64,000 nt of DNA, taken from NCBI RefSeq assembly GCF_018294505.1, contig NC_057808.1:355186696-355250695 (forward strand), given 5' to 3'. The notes under the pieces are model-generated. The model saw only the letters and a program-made list of their open reading frames with translations. It searched no databases and was not told the origin of the DNA. Positions 1 through 11,978 of this stretch are shown one piece after another. Within the stretch, counting starts at the first letter, position 1. Each line of letters starts with the position of its first letter. This DNA is from Triticum aestivum (Eukaryota > Streptophyta > Magnoliopsida > Poales > Poaceae). The position numbers and the translations under genes are program-made.

Positions 1-1
1 A

Positions 2-3000
2 CCTATTAAAGAAGATACTAAAGAACCGGTACCGGTTAAAGAAGAAACTATACTTTATAATGTTGATCCAGTTGTTCCTTCTGCTTACAATGAGAAACCA
101 CCTTTTCCTGTTAGGGTAAAGGAACATGCTAAAGCTTCAACTGTGGTTAACAAAAGCTATATTAGAACACCTAAACCTGATGAACAAATTAAAGTAGAAC
201 CTAGCATTGCTATGGTTAAAGATCTCTTAGAAGAAGGTATGGATGGGCATGTTATTTACTTTTGTGATGCTGCTGCTAGAATTGCTAAACCTGATAAAAG
301 GGATAAACATAGACCTGTTGTTGGCATGACTGTCATCTCAGTTAAAATAGGAGATCACTGTTATCATGGTTTATGTGACATGGGTGCTAGTGTGAGTTCT
401 ATTCCTTACACTTTATATCAAGAAATTATGAAAGACATAGCACCTGCTGAGTTAGAAGAAATAGATGTTACTATTAAACTTGCTAATAGAGACACTATAT
501 CACCTTTTGGGATTGTTAGAGATGTTGAAGTCTTGTGTGGGAAAATAAAATATCCTACTGATTTTCTTGTTCTTGGTTCCCCACAAGATGACTTCTGTCC
601 CATTATCTTTGGTAGACCTTTCTTGAATACAGTTAATGCTAAGATAGATTGTAAGAAACAAACCGTGGGTGTTAGTTTTGGTGATGAGTCTCATGAATTT
701 AATTTTTCCAAGTTTAGTAGAAATCTTCATGAAAAAGAATTGCCTAGGAAGGATGAATTAATTGGTCTTGCTTCTATTGTTGTGCCATCTATTGATACTT
801 TAGAACAATATTTGCTAGACCATGAAAATGATTTACATCTGCATGAAAGAAATGAAATAGATAAGATTTTCTTTGAACAACGTCCTCTAATTAAACACAA
901 TTTTCCTATTGAAACTCTTGGAGGTCCTCCTCCACCTAAAGGTGACACTGTGTTTGAATTAAAACAACTGCGAGACACTTTGAAATATGCTTATCTTGAT
1001 GAAAAGAAGATATATCATGTTATTATGAGTGCTAACCTTTTAGAACATGAAGAAGAAAGATTATTGAAAGTTCTAAGGAAGCACCGGGCTGCTATTGGTT
1101 ATACTCTTGATGATTTAAAGGGCATTAGTCCCACTCTATGTCAGCACAAAATTAATATGGAACCTGATGCTAAACCCGTTGTAGATCACCAACGTCGGTT
1201 AAATCCTAAGATGAAAGAGGTGGTAAAAACGGAAATATTAAAACTTCTGGAAACAGGTATAATCTATCCTATAGCTGATAGTAGATGGGTAAGTCCTGTT
1301 CATTGTGTCCCTAAGAAAGGAGGTATAACTATTGTTCCTAATGATAACAATGAACGTATTCCACAAAGAATTGTTACAGGCTATAGAATGGTAATTGATT
1401 TTAGAAAACTAAATAAAGAAACTAGAAAAGATCATTACCCATTTTCCTTTTATTGATCAAATGCTTGAAAGATTGTCTAAGCACACACACTTTTGCTTCC
1501 TTGATGGATATTCGGGCTTTTCACAAATACCTGTTTCTCAACCTGATCAAGAAAAGACCACTTCTACTTGTCCTTTTGGAACTTATGCTTATAGACGTAT
1601 GCCTTTTGATTTATGTAATGCACCTGCTACCTTTCAAAGATGTATGACTGCTATATTCTCTGACTTTTGTGAAAAGATTGTTGAGGTTTTCATGGATGAC
1701 TTTTCTGTTTATGGGAAGTCTTTTGATGATTGTTTAAGCAATCTTGATCGAGTTTTGCAGAGATGTGAACAAACAAATCTTGTCTTGAATTGGGAGAAGT
1801 GCCACTTTATGGTGAATGAAGGCATTGTCTTGGGTCATAAAATTTCTGAAAGAGTTATCGAAGTGGACAAAGCTAAGGTTGATGCCATTGAGAAAATGCC
1901 ATGTCCTAAAGATATAAAAAGTATTCGTAGTTTCCTAGGTCATGCTGGTTTTTATAGGAGATTTATCAAAGACTTTTTGCTAAAATTTCTAGGCCTCTTA
2001 CTAATCTTTTGCAAAAGTATATTACTTTTGTGTTTGATGATGATTGTTTAGAAGCCTTTGAAACACTCAAGAAAGCCTTAATTTTTGCACCTATTGTTCA
2101 ACCACCTGATTGGAACCTGCCTTTTGAAATTATGTGTGATGCTAGTGATTATGCTGCTGGTGTTGTTCTAGGACAAAGAATGAATGTTATTCATTATGCT
2201 AGTAAAACTCTAGACAGTGCTCAAAGAAATTTATGCTACTACTGAAAAAGAATTCTTAGCAGTGGTGTTTGTTGCTTGTGATAAATTTAGACCTTATATT
2301 GTTGATTACAAAGTAACTGTTCACACAGACCATGCTGCTATTAAATATATTATGGAAAAGAAAGATGCTAAACCTAGACTTATTCGTTGGGTTCTCTTGT
2401 CTATTCTTGAAAATGTGCTTGATGACCCACTATCTATTGATGATAGTTTTCCTGATGAGCAGTTAGCTGCAATAAATGTTGCTAATAGTACTCCTTGGTA
2501 TGCTGACTATGCTGATTACATTGTTGCTAAATATCTACCACCTAGCTTTACATACCAACAAAAGAAAAAAATTCTTCTATGATTTAAGACATTACTTTTG
2601 GGATGACCCACATCTTTATAAAGAAGGAGTAGATGGTATTATTAGACGTTGTGTACCTAAGCATGAACATGGACAAATCCTACGGAAATGTCACTCCGAA
2701 GCTTATGGAGGACATCATGCGGGAGATAGAACTGCTCATAAGGTACTGCAGTCTGGATTTTATTGGCCTACTCTCTTCAAGGATGCCCGTAAGTACGTCT
2801 CATCTTGTGACGAATGTCAAAGAATAGGTAATATCGGTAAGCGTCAAGAAATGCCTATGAATTATTCACTTGCTATTGAACCATTTGATGTTTGGGGATT
2901 TGATTACCTGGGACCTTTTCCTTCCTCTAATGGGTATACACATATTTTGCTTGCTGTTGATTATGTTACTAAATGGGTAGAAGCTATTCAATGAGTAGTG

Positions 3001-3824
3001 TTGATCACAACACCTCTATTAAAATGCTTAAGGAAGTTATTTTCCCAAGGTTTGGAGTCCCTAGATATTTAATGACTGATGGTGGTTCACACTTTATTCA
3101 TGGTGCTTTCCGTAAAATGCTTGCCAAGTATGATGTTAACCATAGAATTGCATCACCCTATCATCCTCAGTCTAGTGGTCAAGTTGAACATAGCAATAGA
3201 GAAATAAAATTAATTTTGCAAAAGACTGTCAATAGGTCCAGGAAGAATTGGTCTAAGAAATTAGATGATGCACTTTGGGCTTATAGAACAACATATAAGA
3301 ATCCTATGGGTATGTCTCCTTATAAAATGGTTTATGGAAAAGCTTGTCATTTGCCTCTTGAGTTAGAACATAAAGCATATTGGGTAGTCAAAGACCTCAA
3401 CTATGATTTCAAACTTGCGGGTGAAAAGCGGTTATTTGATATTAGCTCATTAGATGAATGGAGAACCCAAGCTTATGAAAATGCAAAATTATTCAAAGAG
3501 AAAGTTAAAAGATGGCATGACAAAAGAATCCAAAAGCGTGAGTTTAAAGTCGGAGAATATGTTATTTTGTACAACTCTCATTTTAGATTCTTTGTAGGAA
3601 AGCTCCTCTCAAAATGGGAAGGCCCATATGTCATCGAGGAGGTTTACCGGTCTGGAGCCATCAAAATAAACAATTCTGAAGGTACTAACCCGAAGGTTGT
3701 CAATGGGCAACGAATAAAGCACTATATCTCAGGTACGCCTATTAATGTTGAAAGTAATATTATCCAAACTTTGAGACCGGAAGAACACATAAAAGAGTCC
3801 TTCCGGAACACTCCAGAATTGTGA
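2..3824 (+). pseudogene. Athila-lineage pol remnant (protease, RT, RNase H, integrase) with several frame breaks
   Basis: The frame is open from base 2, so the polyprotein enters from outside the window. The order is aspartic protease (CDMGASVSS near 380), reverse transcriptase (RLNPKMKEVV near 1200, catalytic box FMDD near 1695), RNase H (CDASDYAAGVVLG near 2140), integrase zinc finger (GGHHAG ... CDECQ, 2700-2820), integrase core ([21 protein letters not shown]) and a GPY-type tail (KWEGPY near 3620). Breaks seen: an extra T in the T run near 1444; a frameshift near 1980; an extra T near 2231; an apparent deletion near 2395 that removes the end of RNase H; a frameshift near 2572; and a frame change with a stop near 2992. 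Each segment keeps clear family motifs, so the element decayed recently, but it cannot make a polyprotein. The downstream stop is at 3822-3824. Confidence 0.92.
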
Positions 3825-4068
3825 AAATAAGGAGGTACGTGGTACGGTAAGTAAAAGGACTTCGAAAAATTCGCAAAAATATTATTTTATCATTTTTGGA
3901 TTATTTTAGAATTTTGGAAATAAAGAAACTCCCACGAAGCGTCCCCTGGTGGGCACAAGACACCAGGGCGCGCCAGGCTTGCCTCACGCGCCCAGGTGGG
4001 TTGTGCCCACCTGGGACACCTTCCGTACTCCGTTTTTCTTCCGTATGCTTGTCCTCCAAGATAATATG

Positions 4069-4082
4069 TATATATATATATA
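4069..4082. repeat. short (TA)n microsatellite
   Basis: An uninterrupted TA run lies in the 3' non-coding part of the Athila element, just upstream of a small ORF. It could serve as a TATA-like element for that ORF, but nothing else supports this. Confidence 0.7.
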
Positions 4083-4171
4083 CTTCCCGAACCTGTTGAT
4101 GACCATATCGCGAAGAAATCCTCTGTTCTCTTTTCTTGCTGTTTTCGGTCAGATTTATCAAGCCAGGCATC

Positions 4172-4570
4172 ATGTCTTCCTCCTCCTCCAACAACATGGA
4201 AGAAGATGCTTGGTTGATGAAGATCGAGACGAAGAGGGAGGAACCTAAGGACGTTGTCAAGAGAAACAAGGGCAAGGGATCTAACGTAGATCCATCCCCG
4301 GTGGCAGCACAAGCACTGCTGGCCGAGAAGGAGGAAGAAGATATCCTTAAACCCTACCTTGCTCACATTACTCCTGCCGAGATTGAAGCTTTTTGCGTCA
4401 TTGAAATAATTCTCATACGAAATAAGTATCTCACCCGCGAAAATATTCTGCATCAAGAACATATCATCCATCTCTGGAGTGTCATCCGTCGGTTGGAGAA
4501 TCTCTTGATCCTTAAGGATTCGATCGCTGCTTCACCACCACCATCTTCTTCACCACCAAAGGAGAATTGA
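4172..4570 (+). CDS. small hydrophilic ORF downstream of Athila pol, function unknown
   Basis: This 132-codon ORF starts at the ATG of MSSSSSNNMEED and is intact although the pol gene before it is broken. The product is rich in charged residues (MKIETKREEPKDVVKRNKGKG near residues 15-40, EKEEED near 58-63). A leucine/isoleucine-rich stretch at about 75-120 (ENILHQEHIIHLW, IRRLENLLIL) looks able to form a coiled coil, followed by a proline/serine tail. The same frame is open further upstream to 4136. It sits where Athila-class elements can carry a third ORF after integrase, but I see no signal peptide or membrane segment and no similarity I recognise. It may be a conserved extra ORF of this family or a chance ORF. 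Confidence 0.4.
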   Translation: MSSSSSNNMEEDAWLMKIETKREEPKDVVKRNKGKGSNVDPSPVAAQALLAEKEEEDILKPYLAHITPAEIEAFCVIEIILIRNKYLTRENILHQEHIIHLWSVIRRLENLLILKDSIAASPPPSSSPPKEN

Positions 4571-4923
4571 GTATCGGGTATGGGCACTCCCCTTGGCTTC
4601 CGCCAAGCTTGGGGGAGGTGCACCGGTATCGTATCATCCCACTTTCTTTCTGCTTTTACTTATCTTAGTTCGATCCTTTTGCTTTAGATGAAATAAACTT
4701 TGGTTCGATCCTTTCTTCTTTAAGAGTTTTCTTAGTGATCTATCATTGTAATAGTGTGCAAGTTATATAATAAAGTTTATTTTGAGTTTTTTCTTTTTTT
4801 AATTTCATGTTGCAAATAAAGAAAAGAAAAAGAGAAAGGAAATAAATAAAAAGAAAGGAAATAAATCAATAAGATTGTATACTAATCCTATGGTAGGTGA
4901 TGGCACCACATAAGGAAAGGTAT
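4571..4923 (+). other. AT-rich 3' non-coding region of the Athila element
   Basis: No ORF of note. A cttgggggag motif near 4609 resembles a polypurine tract but is not followed by LTR sequence. The tract before the real LTR is at 19321. The region ends in an A/G-rich stretch (4806-4870) and is cut at 4923 by the nested element. Confidence 0.6.
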
Positions 4924-7900
4924 TGTGACGCCCCCGATTTGACCGTACACTAATCATGCACGCAAATGTGTACGATCAAGATCAGGGACTCACGGGAAGA
5001 TATCACAACACAACTCTAAAACATAAATAAGTCATACAAGCATCATAATACAAGCCAGGGGCCTCGAGGGCTCGAATACAAGTGCTCGATCACAGACGAG
5101 TCAGCGGAAGCAACAATATCTGAGTACAGACATAAGTTAAACAAGTTTGCCTTAAGAAGGCTAGCACAAACTGGGATACAGATCGAACGAGGCGCAGGCC
5201 TCCTGCCTGGGATCCTCCTAACTACTCCTGGTCGTCGTCAGCGGCCTGCACGTAGTAGTAGGCACCTCCAGTGTCGTAGGTGTCGTCGTCAACGATGGCG
5301 TCTGGCTCTTGGACTCCAACATCTGGTTGTGACAACCAGATAGAAAGGAAAGGGGGAAAAGAGGGAGAGAAGCAACCGTGAGTACTCATCCAAAGTACTC
5401 GCAAGCAAGGAGCTACACTACATATGCATGGGTATATGTGTAAAGGGGCATATCAGTGGACTGAACTGCAGAATGCCAGAATTAAAAGGGGGATAGCTAG
5501 TCCTGTCGAGGACTACGCTTCTGGTCATCTCCATCTTGCAGCATGTAGAAGAGAGTAGATTGAAGTCCTCCAAGTAGCATCGCATAGCATAATCCTACCT
5601 GGCGATCCCCTCCTCGTCGCCCTGTTAGAGAGCGATCACCGGGTTGTATCTGGCACTTGGAAGGGTGTATTTTATTCAGTATCCAGTTCTAGTTGTCATA
5701 AGGTCAAGGTACAACTCCGGGTCGTCCTTTTACCGAGGGACACGGCTATTCGAATAGATAAACTTCCCTGCAGGGGTGCACCACATAACCCAACACGCTC
5801 GATCCCATTTGGCCGGACACACTTTTCTGGGTCATGCCCGGCCTCGTAAGATCAACACGTCGCAGCCCCACCTAGGCTCAACAGAGAGGTCAGCACGCCG
5901 GTCTAAACCTATGCGCGCAGGGGTCTGGGCCCATCGCCCTATGCACACCTGCACGTTGCGTACGCGGCCGGAAGCAGACCTAGCCCCCTTAATACAAGCG
6001 CGAGCTTACGGTCCAATGCGGCGCGCGCCACTCAGTTGCTGACGTCAAAAGAGCTTCGGCTGATACCACGACGTCGGGATACCCATAACTACTCCCACGT
6101 AGATGGTTAGTGCGTATAGACCAAATGGCCAGACTCAGATCAAATACCAAGATCTCGTTAAGCGTGTTAAGTAACCACGAACGCCGACCAGGGCCAGGCC
6201 CACCTCTCACCTACGCGGTCTCAACCTGCCCTGTCGCTCCGCCACAAAGATCCACTCGCGGGTACTCCTACGAGCCGACCCGACTTTAGTCATCACATGT
6301 GTCATGTATATAGTATATAAGTATATACCCGTGATCACCGCCCAGGTGATCACGGCCCGATAGTATAGCACAGCAGACGGACAAGAATGTAGGGCCACTG
6401 ATGGAAAACTAGCATCCTATACTAAGCATGTAGGATTGCAGGTAAAGGTAACAACAGTAGTAGCAAGGATAGGCTATGCATCAGGATAGGATATCGGAAA
6501 GTAGTAACATGCTACACTACTCTAATGCAAGCAGTATAGGGAAGAATAGGCGATATCTGGTGATCAAGGGGGGGCCTGCCTGGTTGCTCTGGCAAGTAGG
6601 AGGGGCCGTCAACTCCGTAGTCGAACTGGGCAGCAGCAGTGTCGGTCTCGTAGTCTACCGGAGAGAAGAGGGGGAAGAAACAGTAAATACAATGCAAACA
6701 TAAACATGACGATGCGTGACATGACACTGAGCAGTGCTAGGTGTGTCCTAACGCGACAATAGGTGGTACCGGCGAAGGGGGGGAACATCCGGGAAGTATT
6801 CCCGATGTTTCGCGTTTTCGGACAGACGGACCGGAGGGGGAAAGTTGCTAGTTCGATAGGTTAGGGAGGTGTGGTGGACGAACGGACTGCGTATTCGGAT
6901 TCGTCTCGTCGTTCTGAGCAACTTTCATGTAGAACACATTTTCATCCGAGTTACGGTTTAAAAGATATGAATTTTCAAAGATTATTTGAATTAAGCAAAA
7001 ATGAATTATGACGTCAGCATGAGGTAATGCTGACGTCAGCAGGTCTACAGGTCGGCTGACCAGTCAAACCAGACAGGTGGGTCTAGTGGGACCCACATGT
7101 CATTGACAGGGCACTAACAGAGTTTTATAATTAACTTAAACAAGGTTATTAGCAGGTAGGCCCCACCAGTCAGTGCCTATTTAGATTAATTAATTAGTTT
7201 TATTTATAAAAACAATTTTTTTGTTAATTATGCGGCGGGGCCCGCATGTCAGTGCCTGGGGCCTGCCCAGTCAGCAGTTGACTGGGGTCAACCCAGTCAA
7301 CTGGGCCACCAGGACCCACTAGCAGCGACCCAGGGGGTGGCCCCAGGTGTGCCAGCTCAGCGCGGCCGGCGGCTCAATGCCGGCGACGCCAAACGCGGCG
7401 GCGCGGCTCGGATCTCGCCGGATTTCGCCTACAGGGCTCGGGGAGGAGCGGGGCTAGTCTCATTCGAACGAGCTCGCAGCGCCGCATCCAGTGGTGGCCG
7501 TAACTTCGCCAGACTTGGCCGGAATCGGCGCCGGCGAGCGGCGGAGGTGGCGGCGTGCACGGGTGCTCGACGAAAACGGAGCTACGGCGTGCTATCGAGC
7601 AAACGGAGGGGCTGGGGAGTATCTACGCGCTGTGGGGAGTGCAACGGGCTTGAGCCCGTGACCAAAAGGTCACCAGAGCCTTGCCGGTGGCGAGCTCCGC
7701 GGCGACGCGTTCAGACGCAAGCAGAGCGGCGGCTACGAGAGCTCAAGAGGCCAGGAGAGCGAGGGGAGAGGATGAGGGGCTCACCGCGCGGCGCAAGAAA
7801 GGCCCGTGGGAGGCTTAGTAGCAGCAGCAGTCGCCGGAGTCGAAGAAGACGGCGGCGACCCGAGGAAGAAGGCGACGGCGTTGGGGGTGATGTAGGGGGT

Positions 7901-8624
7901 CCCGGCTCGAACAGGTGGTCGGGGAGGACGGGCTCGACGCGGCGGAGCTCGTGGACACGTCGAGGTCGCGAGGAAAGCACGGTGGTCGCGTGAACGACGG
8001 AGAACGGCGGCGACCGCGTCGGTCTCCTCTCCAGAACGAAGGAGAGGGTGAGGGGAGAGGTGGATCTGGGGGAGGGGAGGCGCAGAGGCGAGCGAGAGGG
8101 GCAAGTGGGAGGGATGGGCGGAGGCCGAGGCGTCGGGGCGGCCTTATCCTCCCCCGTCGCCGGCGAGGGGGTGCGGCGGGGACATGCCCCTGTTCCGACC
8201 CCGGTCGGGGGAACAGGGAAGGGGAGGGCACGGTCGAGCGAGGTGGGCTAGGCCGGCTGGGCCTGGGGTCGGCCCAGTTGGGCCAGGGTCCAGTGGGGGA
8301 AGGGGGTGTTCCTTTTCTTGTTTGTTTTCTTTTTCTTTTTGTTCTGTTTTCTCTTTATTTATTTATTTATTTTCTTTTCTGTTTTAATTCATTTAAAAGC
8401 ATTTAGGCATTTTATAAAAATGTGATTACTTCACCATAATTACCGATGCAATAATTGACATGGCTCGAACATTTTTATTATAATATTTGAAAACTTTTGT
8501 CGTTTGACTTATTTAGGATTTAAATTTGAAACGGTTTTGAATTAACCCGAGATTAATTACAGTGAGAGAGGTGACGTGCCATCATTAACGTGAGATTACT
8601 GTAGCATGATTATCCGGGCGTTCA
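4924..8624 (-). repeat. 3' LTR (complete) of the Tekay-lineage element
   Basis: Complete LTR of about 3.70 kb, TG...CA bounded in both readings, with the internal polypurine tract directly outside at 8625. Unusually long for an LTR. The part at 7200-8330 is very GC-rich and contains long open frames on both strands that are biased by composition and do not resemble any family. Those frames are not annotated as genes. A TATA-like tract and a 9-bp inverted repeat lie at 6307-6353. Confidence 0.92.
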
Positions 8625-8636
8625 AATCTCCTCCAC
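8625..8636 (-). other. polypurine tract (plus-strand primer) of the Tekay-lineage element
   Basis: On the - strand the sequence reads GTGGAGGAGATT and is immediately followed by the LTR start TGAACGCCCG. Position and purine content are those expected of the plus-strand priming site. Confidence 0.8.
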
Positions 8637-8659
8637 TACAAGAAATCTCGTCCCGAGAT

Positions 8660-11600
8660 TTAGGAGTTAGAAGGAAACAGTGCGGGGTATTCTTCGCATA
8701 GACGATCCTCTCGTTCCCAAGTGGCCTCATCTTCAGAATGGTGCGACCACTGGACTTTGAGAAACTTGATCGCTTTCTGACGTGTGCGGCGTTCAGCTTG
8801 GTCGAGAATGCGTACCGGATGCTCCTTATAGGAGAGGTCTTGCTGCAATTCGAGCACTTCATGATCCACAGCTCGGATTGGGTCCTTGAAGCAACGGCGG
8901 AGCTGTGACACATGGAACACATCGTGAACCTGAGAAAGGTTCAGCGGTAGCTCCAGTTGGTATGCCACCTTTCCACGCCTTTCGAGAATAATGAATGGGC
9001 CAATATAGCGAGGAGCTAGTTTGCCCTTGATCCCGAAGCGGTGAGCACCCTTCATAGGTGTGACTCGAAGATAAGCCTTTTCGCTGGGTTGATAGACCAT
9101 GTCTTTATGATGACGGTCATACTGACTCTTCTGACGTGACTGAGCAGTCTTGAGATTCTCACGGATAATGCGGACTTGTTCTTCGGCATCTTGGATAATA
9201 TCCGGACAGTGGACGTTCCCCAGTTTCTGACCAGTTCAGAGGGGTTCGGCACTTTCGTCCATATAACACTTTGAAGGGGGCCATCTTCAGACTAGCTTGA
9301 TAGCTATTATTATAAGAGAACTCAGCATACGGGAGAGATTCCTCCCATTTCTTGCCGAAGGAAATAACACAAGCTCGAAGCATATCTTCGAGAACTTGGT
9401 TTACGTGTTCAACTTGCCCTTGCGACTAAGGATGAAACGCAGTACCGAATGACAGATGAGTTCCCATGGCTTCTTGGAAACTTGCCCAGAATCTTGAAGT
9501 GAATAAGCTGCCACGGTCTGAGCTGATAACCAACGGAATACCGTGGAGTGAAACAATCCTGGACATATAGAGCGTTGCCAACTGGCTAGCAGTGATTGTT
9601 TCTTTGACTGCCAGAAAATGTGCAACTTTGGAAAGTCGGTCAATGACGACAAGAATAGCATCATTACCTTTCTGTGATTTGGGAAATCCAGTGACGAAGT
9701 CCATCTCAACATGGTCCCATTTCCATTCAGGAATAGAGATAGGTTGCAGAGTTCCAGCAGGCCTTTGATGTTCTGCTTTGATACGACGGCAAACGTCACA
9801 CTCAGCAACATAACGAGCAATGTCTTGCTTCATATTAGACCACCAGAATCTCTGACGGATGTCTTGGTACATCTTTGTACTACCAGGATGGATACATAGA
9901 GGCGTATCATGAGCTTCTTTCATAACTTCCTGTGTCATATCCAGGTTTTTCTCTGCACATGGCACCACTAGGCGCCCCTTGAAGTATAAGGTGCCATCTT
10001 CAGCAATGGTGAAGAATGAGGGCTTTCCTTCTGCGAGGTAGCGCTTAATCTTGTGGGCTTCAGAGTCATACTTCTGTAGCCTTTTGATGCTGTCCTCGAA
10101 ATCTGGTTTAGCAACTAGGGTATTGAGGGAACCCTGGGTAACAACGTGGAGGTTCACCTTGCCAAACTCCTTAGGAGGGGGAGCGAGTGCACCCGGAGGA
10201 ACAATATGGAGGTTCAGCTTCCTAAATTCTTCAACAAGCGAGGGCTGAACTTTGTGAACCTGGAGGTGGTTGCAGTAAGACTTGCGGCTCAAGGCATCAG
10301 CCATTACATTAGCCTTGCCTGGCGTATAGGAAATACCCAAGTAAAAGTCTGCAACAAGCTCCATCCATCTCTGCTGACGGAGGTTCAGGTCTGGCTGAGT
10401 AAACAGATACTTCAGACTTTGGTGGTCAGTGAAGATCTCGCAGCGATTACCAAGAAGGTAATGTCGCCACTGCTTCAGCGCATGAATGACAGCAACAAGT
10501 TCGAGGTCGTGAACTGGGTAGTTCTCTTCGTGAGGGCGCAAGTGCCGAGAGGCATAAGCAATCACTTTGCGGTCTTGCATTAGGACACAGCCTAATCCTT
10601 GACGGGAAGCGTCGCAGTAAATGACGAAGTCCTTCTTAGTATCCGGTGGAGCTAGAACTGGGGCAGAAGTCAACTTGTCTTTGAGTGCCTGGAAACTTTC
10701 CTGACATTTGTCTGTCCATTGGAACTTGACGCCCTTATGCAACAGGTTAGTCAGAGGTCTGGCGATCTTGGAGAAGTTCTCGACGAATCGACGGCAATAG
10801 CTGGCGAGACCGAGAAAACTTCTGACTTGCTTAACGTTCTTGGGAGGAGTCCAATCAAGAATAGCCTGAACTCGCTCGGGGTTGACGGCAATACCATCCT
10901 TAGAGATGACATGCCCAAGATAGGTTACTTCCGGTAGCCAGAATTCACATTTGGAGAACTTGGCATATAGTTGATGCTCTCGTAGCTTTTCCAGCACAAG
11001 TCGAAGATGTTCAGCATGTTCTTCTTCGTTCTTGGAAAATACTAGGATATCATCCAGATAAACCACGACGAACTTGTCGAGGTAATCCATGAATATATAG
11101 TTCATCAGACGAGAGAAGGTGGCTGGAGCATTGGTTAAACCGAAAGACATGACGGTGTACTCGTATGAACCATAGCGAGTCACGAAGGCGGTCTTTGGGA
11201 TATCCTCTTCGCGAACACGGATCTGGTGGTAGCCCAACCTCAAGTCGAGCATAGAGAACACTGACGAACCCGCCAGTTGATCATACAGATCATTGATCCG
11301 AGGAAGAGGGTATTTATTCTGAATGGTAGCTTCGTTTATAGGACGGTAGTCTTGAACTAACCGGTTTGTCCCATCCTTCTTCTTGACAAAGAGAGAAGGT
11401 GCTCCCCAAGGAGAGAAACTTGGGCGAATGAATCCTTTGCGAAGAGATTTGTCGATTTCCTCCTTAAGCTCAAGGAGTTCATGCGGCGGCATTTTGTAGG
11501 GTCGCTTGGCTATAGGAGTGGTGCCTGGTTTCAAGTCGATGATGAATTCGACAGCTCTAGCAGGGGGAATCCCTGGAAGTTCTTCAGGGAAGACGTTGAG

Positions 11601-11978
11601 GAATTCACGCACGACGGGAATGTTTTCAATGCCCTCGAGTGGTGCAGCATTCAATGCATTCAATGCATAGAGCCTTGCCTCGGCATTTTGCACCAGATGG
11701 GCTTGGTAAGTAACTATCTCATCTGAAGGGTGTAGCAGATGGACGGTCTTAGTGGCGCAAACTATAGAAGCAGTATGCGCTTTCAACCAATCCATACCCA
11801 AAATGAGGTCGATGTTAGACGACTTCAGGATAATGGGAGAGGCATAGAATTCCAGCCCTTCGATTTCCACGGGGACATCGATGCCAACCAAGGAGGTTTG
11901 ACACTGTCCCACGTGGGTTTTGACCAATACAGAGGTGTTCATCTCCTCACATTTAACGTCGTGCTTGTATGCAAAATC
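8660..11978 (-). pseudogene. Tekay-lineage pol: protease remainder, RT, RNase H, integrase, chromodomain; one stop and one frameshift
   Basis: This continues the gag-protease frame past an in-frame TAA (11979-11981). Order on -: protease end (DLILGMDWL near 11810), RT ([23 protein letters not shown] near 11050), RNase H ([14 protein letters not shown] near 10610, TDHQSLKYL), integrase zinc finger (HPGSTKM ... CDVCRR near 9800), integrase core ([17 protein letters not shown]), a GPF/Y-type segment (RYIGPFIIL near 8980) and a C-terminal chromodomain (VQWSHHSEDEATWE near 8735). Breaks: an in-frame TAG at 9426-9428 in the integrase core, and a frameshift near 9220. The chromodomain places it in the chromovirus group, Tekay branch, which as a class tends to target silent chromatin. 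It is non-functional as it stands, though the breaks are few. Confidence 0.93.

Noticed and set aside
4606..4620. cttgggggagg as the polypurine tract of the Athila element
   Set aside because: No LTR follows; the same motif at 19321 is directly followed by TGATACGTCC and a complete LTR.
7337..8406. Long open frames of up to 218 codons in the GC-rich part of the LTR (also 16875-17958), on both strands
   Set aside because: They overlap on several frames, are dominated by Arg/Gly/Ser from GC-rich sequence, lack any motif, and lie in LTRs.
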